A DNA stretch of 64,000 bases. Origin: Emydura subglobosa. Its lineage: Eukaryota > Chordata > Testudines > Chelidae. Below are positions 21,840-33,000 of this stretch, piece by piece. The stretch lies in contig ML679961.1 in assembly GCA_007922225.1 (NCBI GenBank), positions 71,590,890 to 71,654,889 of the forward strand, given 5' to 3'. Each line of letters starts with the position of its first letter. The stretch's first letter is position 1. The translations under genes were made by a program, and so were the position numbers. The notes below the pieces were generated by a model. It saw nothing but the letters and a program-made list of their open reading frames with translations, was not told the origin of the DNA and ran no database searches.

Positions 21840-22640
21840 CCATCTTTCTCGCAGTATCCTGGGTGCAACGAAAATAAAGGAGGGACAATCTGTAAATTTT
21901 TGTGTGAATCATGTTTTACATTCAAGGTATTTTTTCCCTTACCACTGCACAAAGGATAAAACACATTTGCAATTCATACCACACAACACAGGAAATCTCA
22001 CTCAACTGCCTTGCTTTTGGGCTTTGCAGTTTTTAAACAGAAATTTAAACTCAAACCACGCCTTTAGGGGAAAAAAAACCCTCCATTGTCCGAAAGATTC
22101 CTGAAGTGCTCACCAGCACCCTCTAGCCAGGTATTTTCTTTTAAGTAGGAACAAAGAACTAGCTAATCTCTTGAATTGAGCAAAAGTTACCATTCATAAA
22201 AAATGGTTTCAAATTGTTCTTCAGCATCGGTATCTCATCTCCAGAATTCAGAGATTTAATGGTTCAAGTATGTCTCTTTGGCCCCCAAATACAACCCAAA
22301 TTACCTAAACAGGCATATATTTGAAGAATTTTTAGTAATTTTCGGTCTCTCTCAAATTTCCCTACTATTAGTTATTTTGACTTGAATCATCTATAAGTTT
22401 GACTAAGTACCTGGAAAACATATGTTATATACCAAGTACCTGGAAGTACCTAAGTACCTGGAAAACCTTATATGTTATATACTCTTAACAGCTAGCTTTG
22501 AGGAGGATTTTCTCCCCAAACATTTCCATTTTAGATTATACTAAAGAGGTTTTTAAACAAAAAAATATTTGTTCTTTTACAAAATGAAAGATGATAAAAA
22601 TATTTTATGTTTGAGATTCAAGAGGAATCTCTATCAAAAG
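21840..22640. other. No gene; short tandem duplication at 22405-22480
   Basis: AT-rich sequence. The phrase AAGTACCTGGAAAAC with TATGTTATATAC occurs twice in tandem at 22405-22480, with an extra AAGTACCTGG between. Nothing else is recognised. Confidence 0.5.
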
Positions 22641-22734
22641 ATATTCTATATCATAGTTTCTCAACCTGTGGTACGAGTACCCTTGAGGGTACACGAGATA
22701 CAGGTGGAGGGGTACCCGGGAAAAAACAGAGTGA

Positions 22735-23300
22735 AGGGGAGCCGGGCGGCAGCTGCCGACTTCTGGGGAAGCTGAGCGGCAGCAGCCCGCTTCCCGCCCA
22801 GTCACAGCTCCCAGCTGGGAGATGGGTGGCAGCCACCGGCTTTTGGGGAAGGCACATGGCAGCCGCCTGCTTCCTGCCTGGTCCTAGCTGGGAAGTGAGG
22901 GCAGCAGCCCCCTGCTTCCCACCTGGTCACAGCTCCCAGCTGGAAAGTGGGCAGCAGCCGCCAGCTTCTGGGGGAGGTGGGCAGCAGCCCCCTGATTCCT
23001 GCTGGGCCACAGCTCCCAGGTGAGAGCCCGGTGGCAGCCTCCTGTGTCTCACGAGCTGGCCTCACCGCTGGGTGGCAGCCACCTGCGCCCTGGCTCCGAG
23101 CTGAGGGACAGCCTCCAACGCCCTGGCTTCAAGATGGCCAGCAGCTGCCTGCCCACATCCCTGGGCCCCAACCAGCACGGAAGCCTCCTCTGCCCCAGCT
23201 TGGATTGGGTGGCAGTCCCCCACCTCCTGGGCTGGCAGCCAGGCGGCAGCTGCCTGCAACTTGCCCAGGTGGCAGCCCCCCTCCCTGGCTCAAAGCCCAG
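22735..23300 (+). repeat. GC-rich GGCAGC minisatellite inside the hAT-like element
   Basis: About fifteen irregular units of 30-50 bp begin with GGCAGC or GTGGCAGCC and often end with CAGCTCCCAGCTGGGA. Both strands can be read as long Pro-, Gly- and Ala-rich frames (for example 22607-23023 and 22947-23333 plus). These follow from the repeat and not from a gene. The GC content contrasts sharply with the AT-rich flanks. Confidence 0.7.
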
Positions 23301-23312
23301 TGCCCAGAAAAC

Positions 23313-23353
23313 TTGTCAATTTCACTGCTCTAGCTGAGCAGTGAAATTGACAA
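23313..23353. repeat. Perfect 17-bp hairpin
   Basis: The 17-bp arm at 23313-23329 is exactly complementary to 23337-23353, with a 7-nt loop. It lies in the hAT-like element, just right of the minisatellite. The arms carry the phrase GTGAAATTGACAA. Confidence 0.95.
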
Positions 23354-23759
23354 CTATGACAGCCCCAGATTTCACCAGTTACCCTCTTTTTCTGTCTCTC
23401 TCTCTCTCGCCCTCCTTCCTCCTCTCAAATCTAAGGAAAAAAATTTGGTGCAATACTTTATATTCCCCAGCATTGGCATGCTGCTGAAAGCCTCCTAGCT
23501 TTGGCCAACATCACCTCTAGCCCAGCTACATACTTGAGTTGCGCACCCCTGCTGTAAAGGTGATAACCCTACCCACATTAGATCTGACACCTGTCATATC
23601 ACGGCCTTATATACTCAGCCCTTCTTCCAACATATGGCTCACATTAGTCTGTAAATATAAAATCCCGTGGAAAATTGAGTGTTGGGGTACTTCTGAAAAT
23701 TTTCAGACGTAAGGGGGTACTTGCTACTTAAAAGGTTGAGAAACACTGCTCTATATCTT

Positions 23760-25460
23760 TTTTTACCGTTACTAAATAGAACAGCAAGAGCGCCTTGCAA
23801 TTATTTCATTATTAGCCATTAATAACTTGCAAAGCTCTTTCTTGGTGGAAACTTCTCAAATTTTTCTACACAAAAGAAACTACCATAAAGTCTCCTTAAA
23901 TCTTTCAGCTACAACTGATTTGATGCGTTTTATTCTCCCTGGAAGAGCACAGAGGCAGAGGAAGTGCCTGTGGGCATTGCACAGGCATCAGCATGCTGTG
24001 TTCAGCAACCCTCAGCCCCCCTCTGCCTCCTCCCCTCCATCAGCAGCACGTGGACTAGCCAATGTTCTTGTCACATGACACAGCTCAGTCCTCTAGGGCT
24101 CAGTCACATCCAGTCACCATTCATACAGATGAGTCCACTGCTCACAGAAACCACACCACATTCATGCCAACAGCCCTAGCACATGAATGGCACCCTGCTT
24201 GATTCATAAAAGTGGCAACATTCAATTCACAATGTATTGTTAGTTTCATTATAAGCTGAAACAAAGACAAAGGAAAATTCTTGCTTTTGATCATGCACAA
24301 GGAAACCCACAGCAAATTTTAAAGAAAGGTTTTTTAAAAAAAATTTTTAAAAAATAAAGGCATCTTGAACAACTAAATCCTGAGTTAATGACAGGGAAAA
24401 TCCCAGTCACAAACTCAAAGGGGGCAATGTAGTGTTTCCCTTTAGTAAATATGAATGCCTCCAGATTGCCTGATGCTAGTGTTTCCCAACACAAAAAACC
24501 ATGATAAAATAAAGAACAAAAAAAGAGGGGACATGATATTTCATTTATTACCTAATGTGTAAAGGAAACAAAGGCAGAAAACAGGGCTCACTGCAGAGGG
24601 AGCATTTCTCTGATGCTTCTTCAACATCAAGCACTGATGGGTCTGTGTGCGCGCATAGGGTGAGCTTTGCACCCAGCAGTTCTGTCCATTGGGGAAGTTG
24701 AGATGAAAGAGGATTAACCCTTTGGTGATGAGTGTTAAGACTCCTCCAAAAGGCATTACACTTGGAATTGTGCAACAGAGATTCTCTACAGGAGAGGGTC
24801 AGACACCAAGAAATTTCCCCTTCTCTCAAACATGACACTGCTGCAGCCCTGCCACCACATGCAAGATAACAATGAGAGAAAACTGATAGCTCAAATTTTC
24901 TCCTTCTTATTGAGAGAGACAGATACACAATGTACTGATGAAACTAGATATCAGTCAAGATGTGTTTAAATGCATTTTGCGAATAAAAAATGTGTTTAAA
25001 TGCATTTTGCAAATTAGTCATTTCTTACAGATTATATACAGTTTAAATTCTACTATGAAAGGTGTACGTTATCCAAAAACCCATACAGCTATCTCCTTAA
25101 CTATTGTGCTCAACCGATCAGAGTACTTATATGATTGCGGAGATCAGTGGTTAGAAGGAAACACTGTTAGCCTATATCAATCATTGCAAAGTCTGAGTCA
25201 TTTTACAGGTTAGCCAATAGGGGATGCTATGTAGCAACACATTCAGAGCTGCTCTTTCTACTAACTGTATAGTACACAACCTCATCATTGATATGAAAAA
25301 AAAAAAAAACTTTCAGGATAAAAGGTTTACAAGATTATTTTCACTAAAAAGACTAGGGCAGATAATGCACCAATATTAATCAAGACTCATTTACTGCATT
25401 GGTCAGTTCTATAACAGTTTGACACTTATGTGCTTACTTGATTCATGAAAATTGTTAGAT
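23760..25460. other. No gene; small tandem repeat at 24961-25010
   Basis: A 20-bp phrase TGTGTTTAAATGCATTTTGC occurs twice, at 24961-24980 and 24991-25010. A self-complementary AT run lies at 24330-24352, and a run of 14 A near 25298-25311. No frame resembles a known protein. Confidence 0.5.
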
Positions 25461-25466
25461 AAATGA

Positions 25467-25756
25467 ACCTGTAACTAGAGGTTCTTTGAGATGTGTGGTC
25501 CCTAATCTTTTCCACACGAATATGCAAGCACTCGATGTACGTAAGACCCGAGATATGCGCACATATAGTGGCCATTGGTCTGTACCTGCACAGCTGCTTT
25601 TGTGCTCTGAACTGAGGGCACAAAGGGTGGCCAGACCAATGCCTTCCCAGTTTCTTCTCTCGGTGTGATTCAGATAAAATTTGAAGCAGAGGCTGAGGAA
25701 GGCAGGTAGCGGAATACAAATAGGGACCACACATCTTGAAGAACCTCCAATTACAG
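25467..25756. repeat. DIRS copy 2: 3' terminal unit, self-complementary
   Basis: The outer 36 bp (25467-25502) returns inverted at 25723-25756, ending ACAGGT. The 290-nt block can thus form a hairpin with a long loop. It is followed, at about 25757-25815, by TTCTTCTTCAAATGGTAGTCCC and GTATTCCACATGTGG, the internal complementary region. Confidence 0.75.
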
Positions 25757-25862
25757 GTAAATAACCTCCATTTCTTCTTCAAATGGTAGTCCCTTTGTGT
25801 ATTCCACATGTGGATGATTGATAAGCAATATTCAAATATAAGAGGGGTGCAAGGTATTTTAT

Positions 25863-26178
25863 CAGTATTCTTTCAAAAACCTTATGCTTCCAATGAAGAA
25901 AAAAAGACTACTCTCCCTCACGGTTAGACGGGCATTGGCTTTTTATCTGCAGACGTACTGATGTTTGTATGGATGTTTAATATTGCTGTCCTCAGAGCTG
26001 GATCTGCAGAAGAGGCCTGGACTAGGGCATAACACTTTGTAAAGATGTAGCTGGAGCTCCAGGTAGCTGTCTTACAAACATCCAGTACATCAGCAGCTAA
26101 AAAGCCAGTGCCTGTCTGACCATGAGGGAGGGCAGTCTCTTTTCTTCATTGGAAGCATAAGATTTTGGGAAGAATACT
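25863..26178. repeat. Inverted duplication inside the recombinase of DIRS copy 2
   Basis: The segment 25863-25957, with CTTATGCTTCCAATGAAGAA and GGGCATTGGCTTTTTA, is an inverted copy of 26085-26178. The similarity extends a little further inward on both sides, to about 25985 and 26070. Arms are about 95-120 bp and look roughly 85 percent alike by eye. The right arm encodes YASNEEKR and LMVRQALAF on minus; the left arm encodes the same phrase on plus. Copies 1 and 3 show no such inversion at the matching place. Confidence 0.8.
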
Positions 26179-26384
26179 AGTAAGTGAATAGATTGGTTCA
26201 TTTGGAACTCAGAAATTACCTTGGGGATTAATTTTGGGTGGAGGCAAAGGGACAGACTTTCTCTATGAAATATGGCATATGGCAGGTCAGCCAAGAGAGT
26301 TCCCAGGTCACTCACACATCTGGCCGATGTGATAACAATGAAGGCAACCTTCAGGGAAAGATGTGACACAGAATATGTGGCCAA
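25950..26384 (-). pseudogene. DIRS copy 2: tyrosine recombinase remnant
   Basis: LKVAFIVITSARCVSDLGTL (about 26290-26350) aligns with the box I region. The catalytic Arg of SARRVSE is Cys here. The frame continues as IFHRESLSLCLHPKLIPK and ends in VRQALAF. It then passes almost directly to DVCKTATWSSSSYIFTKCYA (25990-26060), which holds the final Tyr. The roughly 70-90 residues normally between these parts, with the HxxR motif, are missing. The catalytic change and the internal deletion both make it inactive. Confidence 0.75.
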
Positions 26385-26399
26385 TGATTAGAAAAGTGG

Positions 26400-27850
26400 C
26401 CTCTGAAGAACAGAGTACCAGAATGAGGTCCCATTGCAGTGGGAATTTCGCCACTGGTAGGAAAATCCTAATGAGATCTTTCAGGAATCAAATTGTGGTG
26501 GGTAAGTAAAAATAGAGTGGCCTTCCATTGGAGGATGAAAGGCATTGACTGACACTAGGTGGACTCACAATGAGATAACAGAAAGTCCTGGACATCTCAA
26601 GAGACAACCCACAGTCTAAAATGGCAGGATTACCTGCTAATTCTGGTGATAACTGTTTGTTGTGTCCAGGTATAGAAAAAACTCCATTTAGCTAGATAGC
26701 ATTTTCTAGTGGAAACTTTTCTATTGTGATTGAGGATAACCTGGATGGCCTCTGAAAATGAAGGTTCCAGGTCCGACTCTCATCCAAATACCAAGATGTA
26801 AAATGAAGAGGGTCTAGGCTGGGATGTCTGATCTTGCCATTCTCTTGAGTTAAAAGATCCAGAAAGGGTCAGTGCAGAAGGTGGTCCTCACTGGCCAAAG
26901 GGTCAGAAGAGTCAGAAAGAGCTCTTGAATGGCTGCTGGGCCTGAATCTATAGGAGGCCTGAGCGAAGGGTGAAGCATCAGTAAAGGCTGGGGCCGCGGG
27001 AAAGTTGCTCAGGGAACAGAAAGTAGTAGTTGGTTACAGGGACATGGCAGGGCGTGGCTGTAATTCTTAGAGTCCCTCAGCTGGGAAATGGAGTAGTGTG
27101 CAAGCCAGGTCCCCCCATAGGCCACTTCCACAGTGGACTTTGACACACCCCTGGAAGGGAACCTGAACTGTTAGTGGCCCAGGTAGGACCAGAAGGGCCC
27201 AGAGAGGGTGGAAACTATTGGCTCCAAGGAGGAAGCCCTGGAGGTATGGCCTGATATCAGGGTGCTTAAAGACTACAGACAGACTCGGCCAGAAGAGGCA
27301 CTCATAAGAGGTGGGTGCCACGCTGTTAGTCGGATATTGATGGGATGGGTTGACATTCATAGGAGATCCAGAAACCAAAATTTGGGCCAACTGGGTACAA
27401 TGAGAATGACCCTACCCCTATCATGACTAATTTTCTGCATTACCTAATGTAGTAGGAAAATGGGAGGAAAAATGGTCAGCTTGTTTCTCAAATATAACAG
27501 TAGGTTATTGTCCTTAGAGTATTGTCCTGCTGCTGCTCTGGAGCAGGAGAGTGAATTTCTTTTTTGTATTGGAGGTAAACAGATCCCAAGACGGCGTTTC
27601 CCCACTGGGTGAATATTTCATTCAAGATGAAAGTGTGTATTTCCCCACTCATGATCTGTGGAGAAGTGCCTGAGACTGTCTAGCAAAGAGTTTTGCACAC
27701 CTGGTAAGTACATTGCCAAGAGTATGATATGCACTAGCTCCATAAATTCACTGTATGTAGAAGAAGAGATTTCACTCCACCCTGTTTGTTTCTATGAATG
27801 CCATCATGTTGTCTAATGTTATCTGGATGTAGTCGAACCATATAAAAGGG
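26400..27850 (-). pseudogene. DIRS copy 2: RNase H and inter-domain remnants
   Basis: Heavily broken frames. A 107-codon piece (27067-27390) with PLTVQVPFQGCVKVHCGSGL falls where the region after RNase H is expected. Near 27800-27835 the minus strand reads PDNIRQH, a degraded form of the TDNT motif of RNase H, right at the edge of the inserted CR1. Placement rests on order relative to copy 1. Confidence 0.5.
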
Positions 27851-27862
27851 GAGGAACGAGTT

Positions 27863-29520
27863 AACATAAGAATGGCCATACTGTGTCAGACCAATGATTC
27901 ATCTTACCTAGTATCCTGTCTTCAGACAGTGGCTAATGCCAGATGCTTCAGAGGGAATGAACAGAACAGGCAATCAAATGATCCATCTCCTGTCGTCCAC
28001 TCCCAGCTTCTGGTAAACAGAGACTAAGGACACTCAGAGCATGGGGTTGCATCCCTGATCATCCTGGTTAATAGCCATTGATGGACCTATCCTCCATGAA
28101 CTTATATAGTTCCTTTTTGTACCCTGTTTTAGTTTTGGCCTTCACAACATTCCCTGGCAACAAATTCCACAGGTTGATTGAATATTGTGTGAAGAAGTAC
28201 TTCCTTTTGTGTTTTAAACCTGCTGCCTATTAATTTCATTGGGTGACTCCCTAGTTCTTGTGTTATGTGAACGAGTAAACAACATTTCCTTATTCACTGT
28301 CTCCACATCAGCGAAGTTCTTACAGACCTCTATCATATCCCCTATTAGTAGTCTCTTTTCCAAGATGAAACGTCCATCTTTTTAATCTCACCTCACATGG
28401 AAGTTGTTCCATATGCCTAATCATTTTTGTTGCCCTTTTCTATACCTTTTTCAATTCTAATAGATCTTTTTTGAGATAGGGTGACCAGATCTGCTGGCAC
28501 TATTCAATATGTGGGCATATGATGGATTTATATAGCAGCATTATGATATTTTAGGTCTTAGATTTTTTGACTGCTATTGCACAATGAGCAGATGTTTTCA
28601 TAGAACTTTCCACAATGGCTCCAAAATCTCTTTGAGTGATAACAGCTAATTTAGAGCGCAACATTTTTTATGTATAATTGGATTATTTTTTCCAATGTGA
28701 ATTAGTTTGCATTTATCAACACTGAATTCCACTGGACATTTTGTCACCCCATCACCCAGTTTTGTGAGATCCCCTTTGTAACTCTTTGCTGTCTGCTTTG
28801 GACTTAACTATGTTGAATAGCTTCCTATACTCTGCAAATTTTGCCCCTTCACTGTTTACTACTTTTTCCAGATCCTTTATCAATGCTGAACAGCTCTAGT
28901 CCAGGTACAGATCCCTGGGGGGCACCACTATTTACCTCTCTCCATTCAGAAAACTGACCATTTATTCCTACCCTTTGTTTCCTATTTTTTAAACCAGTTA
29001 CTGATCCAGGAGAGGACCTTCCCTCTTATCCCATGACTGCTTACTTTGCTTACGAGCCTTTGGTGAAGGACCTTGTCAAAGGCTTTCTGAAAATATAAGT
29101 ACACTTTATCCATTGGCTCACACTTGTCCACATGCTTGTTGACGCCCCTCAAAGAATTCTAGTAGATGAGTACAGAATGATTTTCCTTTACAAAAATCAT
29201 GTTTACTCTTCCCCAACAAATCGTGTTCATGTGTGTGTCATTCTGTAATTTCAACCAATTTGCCTGGTACTGAAGTTAGCCTTACTGGCCTGTATCTGCT
29301 GGGATCACCTCTGGAGCCTTTTTTAAAAATTGGCATCACAGTAGCTATTCTCTAGTCATCTGGTTCAGAAGTTGATTTAAATTATAGGTTACATACCACA
29401 GTCGTTCTGCAATTTCAAATTTCTGTTCCTTCAGAACTCTTGGGTGGATACCACTTGGTCCTGGTGACTTATTACTATTTAATTGATCAATTAGTTCCAA
29501 AACCTCCTCTAATGACACAA
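27863..29520 (-). mobile_element. CR1 LINE inserted in DIRS copy 2
   Basis: Reverse-oriented CR1 with the full 3' end: AAGAATGGCCATACTG at 27869, then GTGTCAGACCAATGATTCAT, TCTGGTAAACAGAGACTAAGG and so on. It continues through RT to a 5' truncation near 29520 (matching the TTGTCATTAGAGG stretch of the 51.5-kb copy). The catalytic box reads KFAEY in place of KFADD (about 28835-28850), so it was dead or has decayed. It lies inside the DIRS and is therefore younger. Confidence 0.9.
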
Positions 29521-29539
29521 CAAAGGAAGAATATACTAA

Positions 29540-29760
29540 GCTTCAGTCTCCATCCTCCATTTCTGTTGGGAACTATGAAATGTGGGAAATAGAATCTCCT
29601 CCCTTGACGTTGAGATGGCACTTGTTCTATGGTCCCTCACTGAAGAAGAGACTGCACTTCCTGATGAAGGATTTCCTCATGAGAGTGGTCCTTGAGAAAG
29701 GGCCAGGAAGGGAATCTGTGGTGGGGAGGTGAGAACGTGATTGTGTAGCTAGACTGGATG
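29540..29760 (-). pseudogene. DIRS copy 2: N-terminal RT stub
   Basis: Just right of the CR1, the plus-strand text TGAAGAAGAGACTGCACTTC and CTCATGAGAGTGGTCCTTGA parallels 10300-10350 in copy 1, which codes the start of the RT region. The catalytic RT segments that should follow on minus are absent; the CR1 begins there. Confidence 0.5.
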
Positions 29761-32090
29761 ATCTCTATCACCCCTTTGTCTGTTACTGCCCTTCAGTTGC
29801 ATGTGTAGTTGGAAAGGCAGCCACCAAAAGGTTTGAGCAGCAGTCCAGCATGGCATCAATATTGGTTTCATCAAGATTCTCAAGCACTCCATCAAAAGAA
29901 ACTTCTGGGTAATGGGTGAGATTGGGCAGTGGCAGTAGAGGTGGAACAAGCTACATATCTGGGTGTTTTCACCTTTTGTCATTTGTGTGGTGGTTTGTAA
30001 TGGTGCTGGTGATAAAACATCTGGGAGGAGACAAGATCTAGTCCAGGAAGTTTGGTTGTGATGTTTCGTTTTTGGGGCCAGGGTGTAAATGCCAGATGTG
30101 GAAGGTTGTCCTAGAGTCCTTAATGGAGTGTAGTGACTTGTCAGTATTCTCACTGAAGAGTTTAGATTCAAAGGGCAAGTCCTCAATGGTATTCTGGACC
30201 TCCCTGTGGAATCCTGAAGAGTAAAGACCCAATTCGCACCTCATGACTATGATTGTGGCAATGGCTTTAGATGCAGTATTAGCAAAGAGCACTGCTGCCT
30301 GGAGTGATGTCTTAACCACCAGTCTGCCTTCATTGAAGAGTGCTTGGAACTGAGCCTTGTGTCTCCCTGGGAAAGTTTGTCTCTGAATTCCAAAACTTTG
30401 CGATAATTTGTGAAATTGTATTTTGCTAACAATGCCTGGTGGTTCGCAACTCTGAACTGGAGGCTGGTTAATGAAAATACTTCCTACCCCAGAAAGTCAA
30501 GGCGTTTAGAGCCCTTGTCAGTTGGAATAATCTTGTGATGCTGTATCCCGGACCTCTCTGTGGTCGCCTGAACCACTAAGGAGTTGGGCACTAGGTAAGT
30601 AAACATGAACTCCGCCCCTTTAAGCTGGCACAAAATAGCATTTTTCAGCCCTTTTCAGAGTAGGGTCACAGGAGACAGGTGTATGCCACACACTCCTGGT
30701 GGATTCCAAAGAGGGCTCATTAACAGGGAGAAAGACCTGTCCAACCCTAGGTCCAGAGGGTTGCAGAATACCCAAGAGACTAGGTGTCTGTCATAGACCC
30801 GGTCAAGAGAGATCTAGCACTCAGCTGCCATCCTCTGCAAAAGCTCCTGGTATTGCCTGTGGTCATTGGGCAGGCAGTGGGAGGATGGAGCAACTGCATC
30901 ACCTGAAGAGGAGGATGACATGCCCATTGGAACCAGCAGATCCAACTTGACCTCATCCTCCTCTCCAAACTCTGACAGAGCTGGTGGGAATCAGCTGGAA
31001 GAAGGCCAGTGCAATTCTTGTACTGATCCATGGTGACTAGCATACAGATCCCTTGGAGCCCAGCAGACCCACTAGGAAGAACTGATTGGCTGGGACAGGT
31101 GGGGGGCCCCAATGGTTCTCTGGGCAGTCGTAACTGGGAGTCACAGGAGAAGGGCAGCTTCAAGGCCTCATATGGGTTCACTTCAGGTTGGCCTCCATCA
31201 GGAAGGAAGGCTTGTCTGGAACATAAGATCTGTGCAATAAGACAGCAGGCTCCTGTTCTACTAGGGGAAGAATGCTCTGGCTCGTGGATGTGGTTGGGGA
31301 GGATCCTCTCCTCCTTAAGGTGATTTCTTCTGGAGCTGAAATGTCTCTGAGAAGGACAAGGCCCGAAAGGAGAAGAAATTGCAGATGTGGTAAGTTGAAA
31401 ATATCCTCCAGTAATGGGAAGGACTAAAACTTTTACAAAGTTCAGGGAGTTCCAAGGGTCAGGAGCGACAGATCCAGAGCATCCAATGAGCTGGTACCCA
31501 ACGATGCCTCCCAGAATGCGCTGGAACCATCGAATGGAGGTCCAACATGGAACTCCCTGTCAGAGCTGCCGGGTGCGAATCTTTCAGCCTGTGAGATGGA
31601 GCAAGAGCGGCAATCGTCAGATCCTTCTTCCTTTCACACTTTCCCTTCTTGAACAGAACATTTATTTAGACCTAATTCCTCAGGACCTGCACACCACAAC
31701 TCACCTGACTAGGACTGAAACAGGGAAGGATCTTTTCTTAGAGGCAGATCTGGATGTAAATCTGTCTTTGTGCCGATGATCACATCTCCAACTTTTGAGA
31801 GAGGGTTTCTTTGGTTTAATGGTTCTAGCCTCAACTCCAGAGGGCACTGCCCGTAGTCTGAGGCTGCTGTACATGGGGTGGGTCTTCCTGGCCTGGATCC
31901 AACTGGGGTCTTATGGTCTTCTCCATGCGGTATTTCCACAGATGGAACTCTCTCCCCAAGGCAATGCGGATGTTCATCGCTAACAGAAAAGGAACAGGTG
32001 CAGGAGATATGGTTCTTGAACTCCAGGATTCTAGCATAGTCCTTCTCTGTGGTGGAAGCTCCCTGAGATGGGTAAAATCTAGACAAATTT
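29760..32090 (-). pseudogene. DIRS copy 2: gag-like region
   Basis: Recognisable minus-strand pieces are AKYNFTNYRKVLEFRDKLSQG minus its first residue (30350-30430), SLQAAVLFANTASKAIATI (30255-30310), and HREVQNTIEDLPFESKLFSE with LHSIKDSRTTFH (30120-30220). They follow the same order as in copy 1. Frame changes occur at about 30240-30320. Upstream to 32090 the frames are low-complexity and probably include the 5' untranslated part. Confidence 0.65.
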
Positions 32091-32179
32091 ATACTAGCTA
32101 TAAAACACTAAAGCTAAGATTACTAAAAACTATTTACAATATATATTTACAGATTCTGAAAATAAAAGATCATTTTGGA

Positions 32180-32402
32180 CACAGAGGATTCTGACTCTGG
32201 CCATGCAGTGGTAAGAAGAAACTGGAGAGGCATCAGTCCATGTCACCATCTATGCCCTGGATTCAGAACACAAGGAAAGCAACTGTGCAGGTGCGGGCCA
32301 GCTGACATTACTTGCTACAAATCACTGGTCTCAGGCACATGGAGAGCATGTGTACCCAAATGTAGAATACATATAGGGACCAGCACTGAAAGAACCAGCA
32401 GA
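32180..32402 (-). repeat. DIRS copy 2: 5' terminal inverted repeat
   Basis: Read on minus it parallels the left end at 25467-25680: CTGGTTCTTTCAGTGCTGGTCCC, then GTATTCTACATTTGGG, a CACCTGCACAG stretch and a CCAGTTTCTTCTT end. Divergence is substantial, with several small indels. Confidence 0.7.
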
Positions 32403-32679
32403 TGTAGAAAATTTAACTTCAACATTTCCCATGCAAGTATAGGTCAAAATGTTGATATTCTAGGCAGACGTGGTAGCACTGCTTATTGTCAATAAGGCCT
32501 AGCACTTTCAATTTTAAGACCTTGTTTTCAGTTGTTTATAAGACTTGGCCAAACTAGCTGTTCAGGATGAGATTTTCTGTACCTAGTGTGTACCTCGGCT
32601 GAATTTTTTAAAGAAAATTTAAGCTGAAACAGTTCAGACATTCCTGATAATGAGAAAAAGGAAAGATATATTTTGCCTA

Positions 32680-32900
32680 TGTCAAAAAAATCTTGGCAGC
32701 AAGAGCATGAAATTTGCCAGAGGATCTCCCATGTGTCAGGGATGTGTCTTTTACCATCCCTGTGAAAATTCACCCTAATTTATCCAAGTCCCCCCCATCC
32801 CCTTTCAGAGGCTTATACCTATTCACACGTGCTCATTAGAGCCTGGATAGACTTCGGCTGCTAAAGTCTCTGAAGACTGTCTACACTAAGCATGCTCCAG
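32680..32900 (+). repeat. Ancient interspersed repeat, copy B
   Basis: Second copy of the family at 60-300, sharing TGTGTCAGGGATGTG, CCCTGTGAAAATTCACCC and a later GAGGCTTATACC ... CATGCTC order. It lies directly right of DIRS copy 2. Confidence 0.45.
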
Positions 32901-33000
32901 TTCAGATCTGCAATGGCTGAGCAGAACTCTCCCTGCAAATACTCAAGCATCTGGGGGGCATGAAGAGGGAGTGCACCATGGTATCCGGCATTGGAACTAA

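Larger units (their letters stand above)
22653..23749. mobile_element. hAT-like non-autonomous transposon with 8-bp TSD
   Basis: The 8-bp direct repeat TCTATATC lies at 22645-22652 and again at 23750-23757. The ends are inverted: GTTTCTCAACCTGTGGTACGAGTACCC at left, and its imperfect complement ending AAGGTTGAGAAACACTGC at right. An 8-bp target duplication and a CAGTG-type right end point to the hAT superfamily. The 1.1-kb interior has no transposase. It is filled by a GC-rich minisatellite (22735-23300), a perfect hairpin (23313-23353) and a CT-rich tract near 23395-23420. Confidence 0.75.
25467..32402 (-). mobile_element. DIRS-type retrotransposon, copy 2 (interrupted by CR1)
   Basis: About 6.9 kb between terminal inverted repeats: the left block starts ACCTGTAACTAGAGGTTCTTTGAG, and the right block is its diverged complement ending AAAGAACCAGCAGATG. 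The two match over roughly 200 bp, including a CCTGCACAG ... GTGCTCTGAA stretch. It belongs to a different subfamily from copy 1, because its end reads GATGTGTGGTCCCTA in place of GATGTGTTGCTCATG. Contents on minus are gag-like region, RT start, a 1.66-kb CR1, RNase H traces and a recombinase. The RT core is missing. Confidence 0.9.

Noticed and set aside
22607..23333. Overlapping long frames on both strands rich in Pro, Gly and Ala
   Set aside because: They follow from a GC-rich tandem repeat with few stop codons; several frames are open at once, which argues against coding.
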